Shown here: piece by piece, positions 35,405-44,336 of the stretch
How the letters are laid out: each line of letters starts with the position of its first letter
Position numbering within the stretch: position 1 is the stretch's first letter
NCBI RefSeq assembly: GCF_015160855.1
Contig: NZ_CP063373.1
Location: 1,302,001 to 1,366,000 of the forward strand
Direction of reading: 5' to 3'
Source of the DNA: Streptomyces ferrugineus
GTDB taxonomy: Bacteria > Actinomycetota > Actinomycetes > Streptomycetales > Streptomycetaceae
DNA: 64,000 nt
Translations under genes and position numbers: made by a program
Notes under the pieces: generated by a model
Told to the model about the DNA's origin: nothing
Databases searched by the model: none
Seen by the model: only the letters and a program-made list of their open reading frames with translations

Positions 35405-38400
35405 GTGTTCGGTCGCTCTTCGCATGTCCGTCGCCGTCGTCTGCGTCGTGTGCGCAGCGCCGTCGTACCCGCCCTCGGCGCCGCTCTGCTGGCGGGCCTC
35501 CTGCCCGCGCAGTCGCTGGCGCTGCCGCCCGACCCGGCGGTCGCGGAGAAGGGCCGCGAGACGCTGGACCTGGAGACTCTCGACCAGGACGAGCCTGTCG
35601 CCGGCGAGACCTTCGAGCGGGACCTGGAGACCCTGAAGGTCGAGGTCCCCGAGGACCGGCAAGCGGCTCCTGCCGGCACGGCCACGGCTCCGGTCGCCGA
35701 CTCCGGGACGGTCAGCTTCGGCTCGACGGCGTCGACCACGAGCCAGGCCGCGGCACGCGTGGGCACGACCGCCCAGCAGGTCGCCCTGACCCCCGTCGAC
35801 GACCTCCCGGTCAGCCTCGGGCAGGCCCCGGACCAGCCGGCCCCCACCGGCACCTGGTCCGTCCAGGTCTTCGACCGCGCCGCGACCGTCGCCCAAGGCG
35901 TCGACGGCGCCGTCGTCAAGGTCCAGGCACCGGACACCGGCTCGGTTCCGGTCTCGGTCAAGCTCGACTACGCCGAGTTCAAGAACCTCTACGGCGCCGA
36001 CTGGGCCTCCCGCCTGCGCTTCGTCCAGTTCCCCGAGTGCTACCTGACCACGCCGGACAACGAGGCGTGCCAGGTGTACGAGGAACTGGAGACGACCAAC
36101 GACACCAAGGCCCAGTCGATCACGGCGACGGTCGACACGGCGGCGGACGGGACGATCACCCCCGCCGCCTCGGCGAGCACCACCGAGTCCGACGGCCCGT
36201 CGATCGTCCAGGCGGCATTCCGCACCTCGGCCACTCCCGTCGCGGCGGCCGGTGACACGGCCGTCATCGGCGCGGTCGACTCCGGCGGCGGCGCGGGCGG
36301 CACCTTCAAGGCCACGCCCCTGGCCTCCAACGGCAAGTGGCAGGTGGGCGGGGCGTCGGGCGCGTTCACCTGGTCGTACCCGCTGACGATGCCGGCGGCT
36401 CCGGCCGGCCCGGTGCCCAGCGTCTCCTTCAGCTACAACTCTCAGACGGTGGACGGCCGTGTCGCGGTGTCCTCTCCCCAGTCCTCCTGGATCGGAGAGG
36501 GCTGGGACTACGACCCCGGTCACATCGAGCGCCGCTACCGCACCTGTCAGGACGACCGCAAGGCGCTGAAGTCCGGCACGCCCAACAACACGGCCAAGAA
36601 GGACAAGACGTCCGACCTGTGCTGGGTGTCGTACAACGCGGTGATGTCGCTCGGCGGCCGGAGTGTGGAGCTGGTGCGGGACGCGCCGGCTGGCAGCGAC
36701 CCAGAGACCGACACCGAGATCTACCGCCCCCAGAGCGACGACGGAAGCCGCGTGGAGCGCCGGACGGGTGGCACCAACGGCGACAACAACGGCGAGTACT
36801 GGATCGTCACGACCCGGGACGGCACCAAGTACTACTTCGGTCTCAACCAGGTGGGCGGCGGCCACGCCGACACGGACTCCGTCTCAGTCGTCCCCGTCTT
36901 CGGCAACCACCCCGAAGAGCCCTGCCACGCCACCGCCTTCGCCGACTCCCGCTGCGGTGCCGGCAAGAAGCAGGCGTGGCGTTGGGGCCTCGACAAGGTC
37001 GTCGACGTGCACGGCAACACGATGGTCGTCAACTGGAAGCAGGAGACGAACCACTACGCCGTCAAGAAGAAGTTCACGTCCCCGGAGCAGTACGACCGTT
37101 ACGCCTACCCGCGGTCCGTCGAGTACGGCATGCGCTCGGACCTGACCAAGCCGTCCGCCACGGTCGAGTTCGGTGTCAAGCAGCGCTGCCTGAAGTCGGA
37201 GACGGCCTGCGACCCCGCCAACTTCGCCAAGACCGACGACCCGGGCGCATACCGCTCCTGGTGGGACACGCCCGGCAACCTCAACTGCAAGTCCACGTCG
37301 AAGCTGTGTCCGGCCTTCCCCTCCTTCTGGACGCAGATGCGTCTGGACACGGTGACGACGAAGGCCGCCCGCGCCGGCCGGACCGGCCTCGGCAAGGTCG
37401 ACACGTACCAGCTCCACCAGTCCTTCCCCGAGGACTGGTACGACACGGCTCCCGGCCTGTGGCTCAACTCGATCACCCGTCGTGGGTTCGCCCCCGGCGA
37501 CACCACCGGCACCCTCCAGCACAAGGACGGTGTCAGCTTCGCGGAGTACTCGGTCGGCTCCACGTCCCCCCTGCGCGGCCGTCTCAAGGACCGCCAGCTG
37601 CCGAATCTCGTGCCGAGCGGTCCGAACGACCAGCGCCCCGCGTTCACCCGCCCGCGCATCGGCGCGGTCGCCACGGAGTACGGCGGTGACATCGAGGTCG
37701 AGTACAAGGGCGGCTGCGCCACCGAGCCGTCCGAGGACAAGGGCGAGCGGAACGGCACCTGTTACCCCGTCCGCTGGTCGCCCGACGGCGACGAGAAGAC
37801 ACCTGCGAAGTCCTGGTTCAACAAGTACGTCGTGCACTCCGTGACCGAGACCGACAAGGTCACCTCCCACGGCAAGCCCGTCCACACGACGTACAAGTAC
37901 ACCGATCCCGCCTGGGCCAAGAGCGACGACGAGTTCACCCGCCCGTCCCTGCGCACGTACAGCGTGTGGCGCGGCTATCGCCAGGTGGCCGTCGCCAAGG
38001 GCAGCAGAACCAGCAACCAGCCGAACATCCCGCAGGGCCAGTCGTACTCCGAGACCCGGTACTTCCTGGGAGTGGGCGGCGCGGTCAAGGACTCCACGGG
38101 CACGTACACGCTGCTCGCCGACGACGCACCGCAGTACGCGGGCATGACGGCGGAGAGCATCACCTACCGGGACGCCGACAAGCGGATCCACAAGCGCACG
38201 CTCAACTACCCCTGGTCGAAGCAGACCGCGTCCCGCTCGCGGGAGGCCGAGAACGGCACGGAGATGGAGCCGCTGCTCGCGCACCGCAGCGGGACCGAGC
38301 GTACGGAGGAGATCCAGCCGGTCGGCGGCAGCTGGCGGGCCGTCCGGACACTGACGACGGTCGACGACGCACACGGCCTGCCGATCCAGGTGGAGACCGC

Positions 38401-41400
38401 CGTGGTCAAGCCGAACGGCAGCACCGGTGAGACCCTCTCCGAACAGACCTGCACCAAGACGTCGTATGTGCACAACACGTCCGCATGGCTGATCGGCCTG
38501 CCGAAGGAGCAGCGCAGTACGGGCACGTCCTGTGCGGCCCATGACACGGCGGACCCGGCGACGAAGCTCATCAAGGCGGTGCGGAACAGCTACGACGGCT
38601 CGGGGTACGGCGAGACGCCGACGAAGGGGCTGGTCACCTCGGCTGCTGGGGTCAACGGCGCGGGAACCTCCTACTCGATCGTCACCAGGACCACGTACGA
38701 CCCACTGGGCCGCGTCCGCACCGTCACCAAGCCGGACGCCGGCACCACGGAGACGCAGTACACGCCTGCGGACACGGGCGGGCCGGTCACCTCGCTGAAG
38801 ACGATCAACGCCAAGGGCCACGCCGTCACAACGACCTTCGACCCGGGGCGCGGCCTGGCACTGACGGTCTCCGACGCCAACGGCCGGGTCACGCGCAACG
38901 AGTACGACGCCCTCGGCCGCCTGGTGAAGGGCTGGTCGCCGTCCCGTTCCTCGGGCGGCAAGTCCCCGGACGTGGAGATCGCGTACCAGGCGGCGGTGGC
39001 CACCCCCGCCGGGACCAGGCCCGCCGCCGTCACCGTGAAGACGCTGAAGGACGACGGTACCCACAGCCGTCAGGTGGCGATCTACGACGGCCTGATGCGC
39101 CAGGTCCAGGCCCAGTCCGAGGCGCACGGCCCCGGCCGGATCATCACCGACACGAGGTACGACGACCATGGCCTGGTCGCCGAGCAGACGAGCGGCTACC
39201 TCGCGAAGGGCGAGCCGACGGCCGAGTTGTTCGCGCCGAGATCGAACGCACTGATCCCGAGCCGGGTCCAGTACATCCATGACGGTCTGGAACGGCCGTC
39301 GATCCAGCTGACGTACCACGGCGACACGTACAGGGCCGATCACCTCTCGTACACCTTCTACGACGACACCAGCGCCTTCACGGACCCGGCGGGTTCGACC
39401 GCCCCTCAGACGCGCACGTACACCGACGCGCTGGGCCGGGTCACCGCGATCCGCCACTACAAGGACAACGCCGCCAAGACCAACTGGGAATCCGCCACCG
39501 CCGAGAACAGCGGCCGCAAGACGACATACGAGTACGACGCCCGCGGCTACCGCACGAAGGTCACCGACCCGGCAGGCAACACCTGGACCTACACCTACGA
39601 CGCCAGGGGCCGTGTGACGTCGAGCACCGACCCGGACACCGGCAGGACGGAGACCTGGTACGACGACGCCGACCGCCCGGTCAAGGCGACGGACGCCAAG
39701 TCGCGGACGACGTACACGAACTACGACGAGCTCGGCCGGATCACGTTCGTCCGTGAGGGCTCGGCAACCGCCGCCCCGGTCAAGTCGTTCACGTACGACA
39801 GCCTGCCGGGCGCGCTGGGCCGGCCGGTCGCCTCGACCCGGCACACGTCGGGCGGCGACTACGTCAACCGGGTCACCGGCTACGACACCGACTACCGGCC
39901 CACGGGCAGTGAGACGATGATCCCGTCGAACCCGCTGACAGCGGGCCTGGCGGGCACATACACGTACGCGTACACCTACACCCAGACCGGTAAGCCGCAG
40001 TCGGCCACCCTGCCCGCCGTGGGCGGACTGGCGAAGGAGAAGGTCGTCACCCGCTACAACGGTGACGGCCTGGCCGAGTCGACCTCGGGCCTCGCCTGGT
40101 ACACGTCCGACGCCACCTACTCGCCGTACGGCGAGGTTCTGCGGACAGTGTCCAGCTCCCAGCCCTACCGGGTCTGGACCACCAACTTCGTCGACCCGCA
40201 CACCGGCCGCCTCCAGCGCACGGTCACCGACCGCGAGACCTCCGGACCGCACCGCATCACCGACAGCTACTACTCGTACGACCCGTCCGGCACCATCACG
40301 TCGAACGCCCGCAAGCTGTCGGCGGCTTCGGGTACCACGTGGGACACCCAGTGCTTCACCTACGACGTGATGGGCGAGCTGGTCAACGCCTGGACGTCGA
40401 ACATCACCCCGGCCGGCAACGCCACCGGCTGCAAGGCGTCGAACGGCACGACGTGGGGCTATCGCACAGACTCCCGGAACTCCTCCGGCCCCGTGGCCCA
40501 TGCCCCGGACACCGCGAGCGACAAGTCGAGCCCGGACGCCTCCCTGTCATCGACCCTGGCGGCCACGGCTCCCGACGCGGAGACCGTCGCCACGGGAGCG
40601 ACGGCGTACCGCCAGTCGTTCACCCACGACTGGCTGGGCAACCGCGCCACGCTGACGGAACACGACCCGGCGGACGCGACCAAGAACGTCACCCACACGT
40701 ACGGCTACGGGACCACCGCGCAGCCGCACACGATGAAGTGGATCAGCTCCAACCCGTCGGGCAAGGGCAGCAGCTACACCTATGACGCCGTCGGGAACAC
40801 CGAGGTCCGCAGCCTGTCCGCCACTACGCAGAACCTGACCTGGACGTCCGAGAACAAGCTCGACACGATCACGGACGACGGCAGGAAGACGACGTACGTC
40901 TACGACGCCGCGGGCAACCGCATCCTGGAGAACTCCCCGTCGGGCTCGACGCTCTACCTGGGCGAGAGCGAGGTGACGACCAACGCCACGGGCGCGGTCA
41001 CCAAGGCGTCCCGCTCCTACACCCAGTCCGGCGCACCCACGGTGACCCGGACCACGAGCAACGGCGCGACGACGGGCCACAAGCTGAACGTTCTGCTCGC
41101 GGACCACCTGGGCACGGCGAACACAACCGTGGAAGCGTCGAGTGGCCAACCCGTCACCCGCCGCGAGTTCAAGCCGTACGGCGAGGCCCGGGGCGCCAAG
41201 CCGACCAACTGGCCCAACAAGCGCGGCTACCTGGGCGTGGGCATCGACGACGCGGCGACCGGCCTGACCCACATCGGCGCCCGCGAGTACGACCAGAACT
41301 CCGGCCGCTTCCTCTCCGCGGACCCGGTCATCGACTTCGCGGACCCGCTTCAGATGAACGGCTACGCGTACAGCAACAACAGTCCGGTCAGCGACAGCGA

Positions 41401-42715
41401 CCCGACCGGACTCTGGTGCGACAGCTGCAACGACGGCAAGGGCTGGACCCGTCCCGATGGCGGTACCCAGGGCGACCCCAACGGCGGACTGAACCCCGAC
41501 GGCACGGTGCGTGGTACGCCGCAGGCCTCGGGCGGCGGCGGGGGCGGGGGCGGCCATGTCTCCGTCGTCGTGGACCTCGGCGACGGCAAGCCCGCCCTGC
41601 CGCCGAAGAAGATCTACCAGGAGTACCAGAAGCAGCTTCCGAGCATCGGTCAGCTGCAGAGGAACAACGTCTACTTCAGCGATCTCAGCTATGAGCTGTT
41701 GGTCGAGCTCTATTTCCGGGAGCGATGCACCGCCGGCACCAGCGCGATCGACGAGTGCGGCGCGCTCCGCGATTTCTACGACGGCTGGAAGCACGTCGAC
41801 AAGATCGACACGGTTGACACATGCCCGATATGCGGCAACGTGGGCTTCCAGTCGATCACGACCTACCTCGGCGCACGCGGGGTCGGAAAGCTGAAGTGGG
41901 GCTCCTCCTGCAAGTGCTTCCTGGCTGGCACGGACGTCCTCATGGCCGACGGCACCACCAAGGACATCGAGGACGTCGAAGTCGGCGACGAGGTCCTGGC
42001 CACTGACCCGGAAACCGGCGAGTCGGGGCCCAGGAGGGTCACCCGCCTGATCACCACCGAGGACGACAAGCACTTCAACGAGCTGTCCATCGCGACAGCG
42101 GATGGCATCGAGAAGCTGACGGCCACGCATGAGCACCCGTTCTGGTCCCCATCGGAGCGAGAGTGGGTCGAAGCGGGGGACCTTGGCCCGGGCATGACCC
42201 TGCTCACCGACGAGGGCGACACCGTCATCGTCACCGCGAACCGTCCCTTCACCAGGCATGCCCGCACGTACAACCTCACGGTTGACGATCTGCATACGTA
42301 CTATGTGCTGGCGGGGGAGACGCCGGTTCTCGTTCACAACAGCAACGGATGTCCTACGGGTAAGGCGCCTGAAGCTCCTACCATCGACATCGGCAACTAC
42401 CGGGGTAGGTTCCAGGCGTACCTGCACCGCAGCGGCATGAAGCGGCTGCCAGATGATTGGGATGCCCACCATGCCATCCCGCAGGAGTATCGAAACCATC
42501 CGGAGTTCGGTGACTTTGACTTCGATGCGCCATCCAACATGCGTGGAGTGCCCGGCAGTAGGATGAAGTCCCGTGGAGCCAACGTCCATCAAGAGATAAC
42601 CAACCAATGGAAATGGTTCCATGACATGAACCCGAACCCCTCGCGAGCTCAAATAGAAGACTTCGCGGGGCAGATCGATAGGGGATATGGTGCCTATTTC
42701 TGGGCCGGACGTTGA
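35405..42715 (+). CDS. RHS-repeat polymorphic toxin with Hint domain and AHH/HNH-like nuclease tip
   Basis: A 2,436-residue secreted toxin. GTG 35405 follows GGGGGGA; an in-frame GTG at 35384 is less likely. The signal peptide is about 12-38 (VVPALGAALLAGLLPAQSLA). The body carries YD/RHS repeats (such as YDARGRVTSSTDPDTGRTET) and ends in an RHS core (about 1940-2005, GYLGVGIDDAATGLTHIGAR, REYDQNSGRFLSADPV). A Hint domain runs from C2171 (CFLAGTDVLMADG) to H2311-N-S (VLVHNS), able to self-cleave. The last 123 residues are the toxin: WDAHHAIPQEYRNHPEF with His2355-His2356, then NMRGVP and VHQEITNQWKWF, an AHH/HNH endonuclease pattern. Base composition falls after 42350. The next gene, overlapping by 29 nt, is the presumed immunity gene. 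Confidence 0.9.
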   Translation: MFGRSSHVRRRRLRRVRSAVVPALGAALLAGLLPAQSLALPPDPAVAEKGRETLDLETLDQDEPVAGETFERDLETLKVEVPEDRQAAPAGTATAPVADSGTVSFGSTASTTSQAAARVGTTAQQVALTPVDDLPVSLGQAPDQPAPTGTWSVQVFDRAATVAQGVDGAVVKVQAPDTGSVPVSVKLDYAEFKNLYGADWASRLRFVQFPECYLTTPDNEACQVYEELETTNDTKAQSITATVDTAADGTITPAASASTTESDGPSIVQAAFRTSATPVAAAGDTAVIGAVDSGGGAGGTFKATPLASNGKWQVGGASGAFTWSYPLTMPAAPAGPVPSVSFSYNSQTVDGRVAVSSPQSSWIGEGWDYDPGHIERRYRTCQDDRKALKSGTPNNTAKKDKTSDLCWVSYNAVMSLGGRSVELVRDAPAGSDPETDTEIYRPQSDDGSRVERRTGGTNGDNNGEYWIVTTRDGTKYYFGLNQVGGGHADTDSVSVVPVFGNHPEEPCHATAFADSRCGAGKKQAWRWGLDKVVDVHGNTMVVNWKQETNHYAVKKKFTSPEQYDRYAYPRSVEYGMRSDLTKPSATVEFGVKQRCLKSETACDPANFAKTDDPGAYRSWWDTPGNLNCKSTSKLCPAFPSFWTQMRLDTVTTKAARAGRTGLGKVDTYQLHQSFPEDWYDTAPGLWLNSITRRGFAPGDTTGTLQHKDGVSFAEYSVGSTSPLRGRLKDRQLPNLVPSGPNDQRPAFTRPRIGAVATEYGGDIEVEYKGGCATEPSEDKGERNGTCYPVRWSPDGDEKTPAKSWFNKYVVHSVTETDKVTSHGKPVHTTYKYTDPAWAKSDDEFTRPSLRTYSVWRGYRQVAVAKGSRTSNQPNIPQGQSYSETRYFLGVGGAVKDSTGTYTLLADDAPQYAGMTAESITYRDADKRIHKRTLNYPWSKQTASRSREAENGTEMEPLLAHRSGTERTEEIQPVGGSWRAVRTLTTVDDAHGLPIQVETAVVKPNGSTGETLSEQTCTKTSYVHNTSAWLIGLPKEQRSTGTSCAAHDTADPATKLIKAVRNSYDGSGYGETPTKGLVTSAAGVNGAGTSYSIVTRTTYDPLGRVRTVTKPDAGTTETQYTPADTGGPVTSLKTINAKGHAVTTTFDPGRGLALTVSDANGRVTRNEYDALGRLVKGWSPSRSSGGKSPDVEIAYQAAVATPAGTRPAAVTVKTLKDDGTHSRQVAIYDGLMRQVQAQSEAHGPGRIITDTRYDDHGLVAEQTSGYLAKGEPTAELFAPRSNALIPSRVQYIHDGLERPSIQLTYHGDTYRADHLSYTFYDDTSAFTDPAGSTAPQTRTYTDALGRVTAIRHYKDNAAKTNWESATAENSGRKTTYEYDARGYRTKVTDPAGNTWTYTYDARGRVTSSTDPDTGRTETWYDDADRPVKATDAKSRTTYTNYDELGRITFVREGSATAAPVKSFTYDSLPGALGRPVASTRHTSGGDYVNRVTGYDTDYRPTGSETMIPSNPLTAGLAGTYTYAYTYTQTGKPQSATLPAVGGLAKEKVVTRYNGDGLAESTSGLAWYTSDATYSPYGEVLRTVSSSQPYRVWTTNFVDPHTGRLQRTVTDRETSGPHRITDSYYSYDPSGTITSNARKLSAASGTTWDTQCFTYDVMGELVNAWTSNITPAGNATGCKASNGTTWGYRTDSRNSSGPVAHAPDTASDKSSPDASLSSTLAATAPDAETVATGATAYRQSFTHDWLGNRATLTEHDPADATKNVTHTYGYGTTAQPHTMKWISSNPSGKGSSYTYDAVGNTEVRSLSATTQNLTWTSENKLDTITDDGRKTTYVYDAAGNRILENSPSGSTLYLGESEVTTNATGAVTKASRSYTQSGAPTVTRTTSNGATTGHKLNVLLADHLGTANTTVEASSGQPVTRREFKPYGEARGAKPTNWPNKRGYLGVGIDDAATGLTHIGAREYDQNSGRFLSADPVIDFADPLQMNGYAYSNNSPVSDSDPTGLWCDSCNDGKGWTRPDGGTQGDPNGGLNPDGTVRGTPQASGGGGGGGGHVSVVVDLGDGKPALPPKKIYQEYQKQLPSIGQLQRNNVYFSDLSYELLVELYFRERCTAGTSAIDECGALRDFYDGWKHVDKIDTVDTCPICGNVGFQSITTYLGARGVGKLKWGSSCKCFLAGTDVLMADGTTKDIEDVEVGDEVLATDPETGESGPRRVTRLITTEDDKHFNELSIATADGIEKLTATHEHPFWSPSEREWVEAGDLGPGMTLLTDEGDTVIVTANRPFTRHARTYNLTVDDLHTYYVLAGETPVLVHNSNGCPTGKAPEAPTIDIGNYRGRFQAYLHRSGMKRLPDDWDAHHAIPQEYRNHPEFGDFDFDAPSNMRGVPGSRMKSRGANVHQEITNQWKWFHDMNPNPSRAQIEDFAGQIDRGYGAYFWAGR
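42296..42345 (+). repeat. 50-bp direct repeat, copy 1 (end of Hint domain)
   Basis: This stretch encodes the last residues of the Hint domain (YYVLAGETPVLVHNS). It matches 44007-44056 at 49 of 50 bases (T at 42304, C at 44015). It is the junction at which toxin tips can be swapped by recombination. Confidence 0.95.
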
Positions 42716-43223
42716 TAGCTGGATCGACGAAATGTTGCGCCTGGCCTCACGGTTCGTCGCAGGGTTCGAGGCCATGTATGGGTATCCGCCAGGTGAGCAC
42801 CATGTGTCAAGAGCCGCTGATAGCAGTGGTCGCGATGCGCTCGCTGCGGTCTTGAGTGACGCGGGTGCGGGGGATTTGATCGAGTTCTATTTGCACGTGG
42901 CGCAAATCTCCTTGCCTGATGTCGGTCCAGGGTTCTTTGTCGATGAGGCCGAGTATGTGGTTGAGGGGTTGCGCGGCGCTCAGCCAACACAGGTGAGAAG
43001 CGTGCCCAATCGGACTGTCGCCGTGTTTGGCTCTGACGGTGGCGGTGCATTGTTTGCTGCCGATCGTCAAACCGGAGAGATTGTTCGGCTGGAAGGTGGA
43101 TCTCTCGTCGGTGATGTCTATGAGGCGGAGGAGTCCGGGGTACAGGTGATCGCGCGAGATTTCGAGGGATTCATGCAATTCCTGTACGGCGAATTGCTGC
43201 GACATATTCCCTCCGAGAGATAG
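42687..43223 (+). CDS. Probable SUKH/SMI1-like immunity protein
   Basis: A 178-residue cytoplasmic protein overlapping the toxin gene by 29 nt. The start could be ATG 42687 or the adjacent GTG 42690; AGGGG at 42680-42684 serves either. The C-terminal half reads TVAVFGSDGGGALFAADRQ, then VYEAEESGVQVIARDFEGFM and QFLYGELL, the strand pattern of SMI1/KNR4 (SUKH) proteins, a major immunity family for RHS toxins. It should bind and block the nuclease tip in the producing cell. Base composition is clearly poorer in G+C at third positions (ttt, gat, att codons) than in neighbouring genes, which suggests recent transfer with the toxin tip. Family assignment is by pattern, not by search. Confidence 0.75.
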   Translation: MVPISGPDVDSWIDEMLRLASRFVAGFEAMYGYPPGEHHVSRAADSSGRDALAAVLSDAGAGDLIEFYLHVAQISLPDVGPGFFVDEAEYVVEGLRGAQPTQVRSVPNRTVAVFGSDGGGALFAADRQTGEIVRLEGGSLVGDVYEAEESGVQVIARDFEGFMQFLYGELLRHIPSER

Positions 43224-43249
43224 GCAACTGATCGCGTCTGAGCTGATGC

Positions 43250-43423
43250 CGGCTTCTGCGCCGACGACCAGCAACTTGTCAACGCCCATGTGTGGGGCGT
43301 CAACGCCTACGCCGCCCCCGTGTGGCATCTTCGCGACACGAGACAGGCGGCATGTTCGACACCTACGCCGAGAGCTTCGACGCCTTGTGGACGACGGCGG
43401 CCCCCGTACGAGAGGAAGGCTGA
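43250..43423 (+). pseudogene. C-terminal remnant of a regulator-like gene, frameshifted
   Basis: Two pieces of one protein end are visible in different frames. First ADDQQLVNAHVWGVNAYAAP and VWHLRDTRQ, then after a shift near 43351 MFDTYAESFDALWTTAAPVR and EEG before TGA at 43421-43423. I recall such endings from actinomycete proteins encoded just upstream of NUDIX genes, so this looks like the truncated and frameshifted tail of that partner gene. No N-terminal part remains. The family name is uncertain. Confidence 0.55.
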
Positions 43424-43425
43424 CC

Positions 43426-43896
43426 GTGGCCCGCACCGAGTACTACGACGACCCGAACGCACCCAGGCCGAACAGCATGGTCGTTGCCGCGTCCGCCGTC
43501 GTCATCGACGACCACGGGCGCATCCTCCTCCAGCGCCGCCGCGACAACGACCTATGGGCGCTGCCCGGAGGCGGCATGGACCTCACCGACTCCCTGCCCG
43601 GCACGGCCGTCCGCGAGGTCAAGGAAGAGACCGGCCTCGACATCGAGATCACCGGTCTGGTCGGCACCTACACCGACCTGAAACACATCATCGCCTACAC
43701 CGACGGCGAGGTCCGGCGACAGTTCAACGTCTGCTTCACCGCCCGCATTACCGGTGGCCGACTGGAGATCTCCGACGAGTCCACCGAGCTCCGGTTCGTG
43801 CCGCCGCAAGAGATCGAGCAGTTGCCGATGCACCACACCCAACGGCTCAGGCTCCAGCACTTCCTGGAACAGCGCGAGAAACCGTACCTGGGCTGA
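43426..43896 (+). CDS. NUDIX hydrolase
   Basis: A 156-residue NUDIX protein. GTG 43426 follows GAGGAAGG and gives MARTEYYDDPNAPRPNSMVV. The NUDIX box is GGGMDLTDSLPGTAVREVKE plus ETGLDI, with REVKEE metal ligands intact and Asp in place of the first Glu. It should hydrolyse a nucleoside diphosphate linked to another group; the substrate is not readable. It sits between the toxin immunity gene and the decayed second toxin cassette, behind a broken partner gene, so it appears to have been carried in with this block. Its codon use is normal for the chromosome, unlike the immunity gene. Confidence 0.9.
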   Translation: MARTEYYDDPNAPRPNSMVVAASAVVIDDHGRILLQRRRDNDLWALPGGGMDLTDSLPGTAVREVKEETGLDIEITGLVGTYTDLKHIIAYTDGEVRRQFNVCFTARITGGRLEISDESTELRFVPPQEIEQLPMHHTQRLRLQHFLEQREKPYLG

Positions 43897-44006
43897 ACCA
43901 CCTGACGGCAGTAGCGACGGCAAGAACCCCGCACAACCACGCACCTCACCGGACCAGCAAACTGCGCTTGACCTGCGAAAAGCAGGTAGAGGCAGCCGTG
44001 TAGCGC

Positions 44007-44056
44007 ACGTACTACGTGCTGGCGGGGGAGACGCCGGTTCTCGTTCACAACAGCAA
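44007..44056 (+). repeat. 50-bp direct repeat, copy 2 (orphan Hint terminus)
   Basis: A second copy of the Hint end found at 42296-42345, with one base different, but with no Hint or RHS coding sequence before it. It marks the start of a displaced toxin tip. Confidence 0.95.
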
Positions 44057-44215
44057 TTGCTGGAGTGTTAAGGCGAGAATGCGCGCAGTGAAACCGCCCG
44101 TGCCATAGAGCTCGGAGTTGGCGGCGCCAGTGGGGTGCCGACCGGACGTCACGTTGATCCCGAAGAGGGAGTGGAGTAGCCAAAGGCTCTCGGGTGGTTC
44201 ATTCAAGATCCTGTG
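44007..44215 (+). pseudogene. Decayed orphan toxin tip
   Basis: Reading on from the orphan Hint end gives YYVLAGETPVLVHNSNCWSV then KARMRAVKPPVP and a stop at about 44106. In the next frame the sequence continues as SETARAIELGVGGASGVPTG, RHVDPEEGVE and a stop at about 44165. This looks like one short toxin sequence broken by a frameshift, with little else left. No immunity gene follows. It is the kind of leftover produced when a new tip is inserted ahead of the old one. Confidence 0.65.
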
Positions 44216-44336
44216 AACCCTGCCGACCGAGGTTCCCCGCTGTCAGACCCCCATGGAACACTGACCTGGATGCGCAGGTGAACGGGGTGGCCCGAGGGGT
44301 CTGTTGGCCCGGGTGGTCGGTGGGGAGCTGGTGTTG

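Noticed and set aside
36884..40501. 1,205-codon minus-strand frame inside the RHS gene
   Set aside because: Antisense of YD repeats; composition is Val/Arg/Gly-rich and no ribosome site or domain is seen.
42347..42715. Splicing intein at the RHS C-terminus
   Set aside because: The Hint domain ends VHNS, but what follows is a toxin tip and not the rest of a host protein. Self-cleavage and release is the known behaviour for this arrangement, not splicing.
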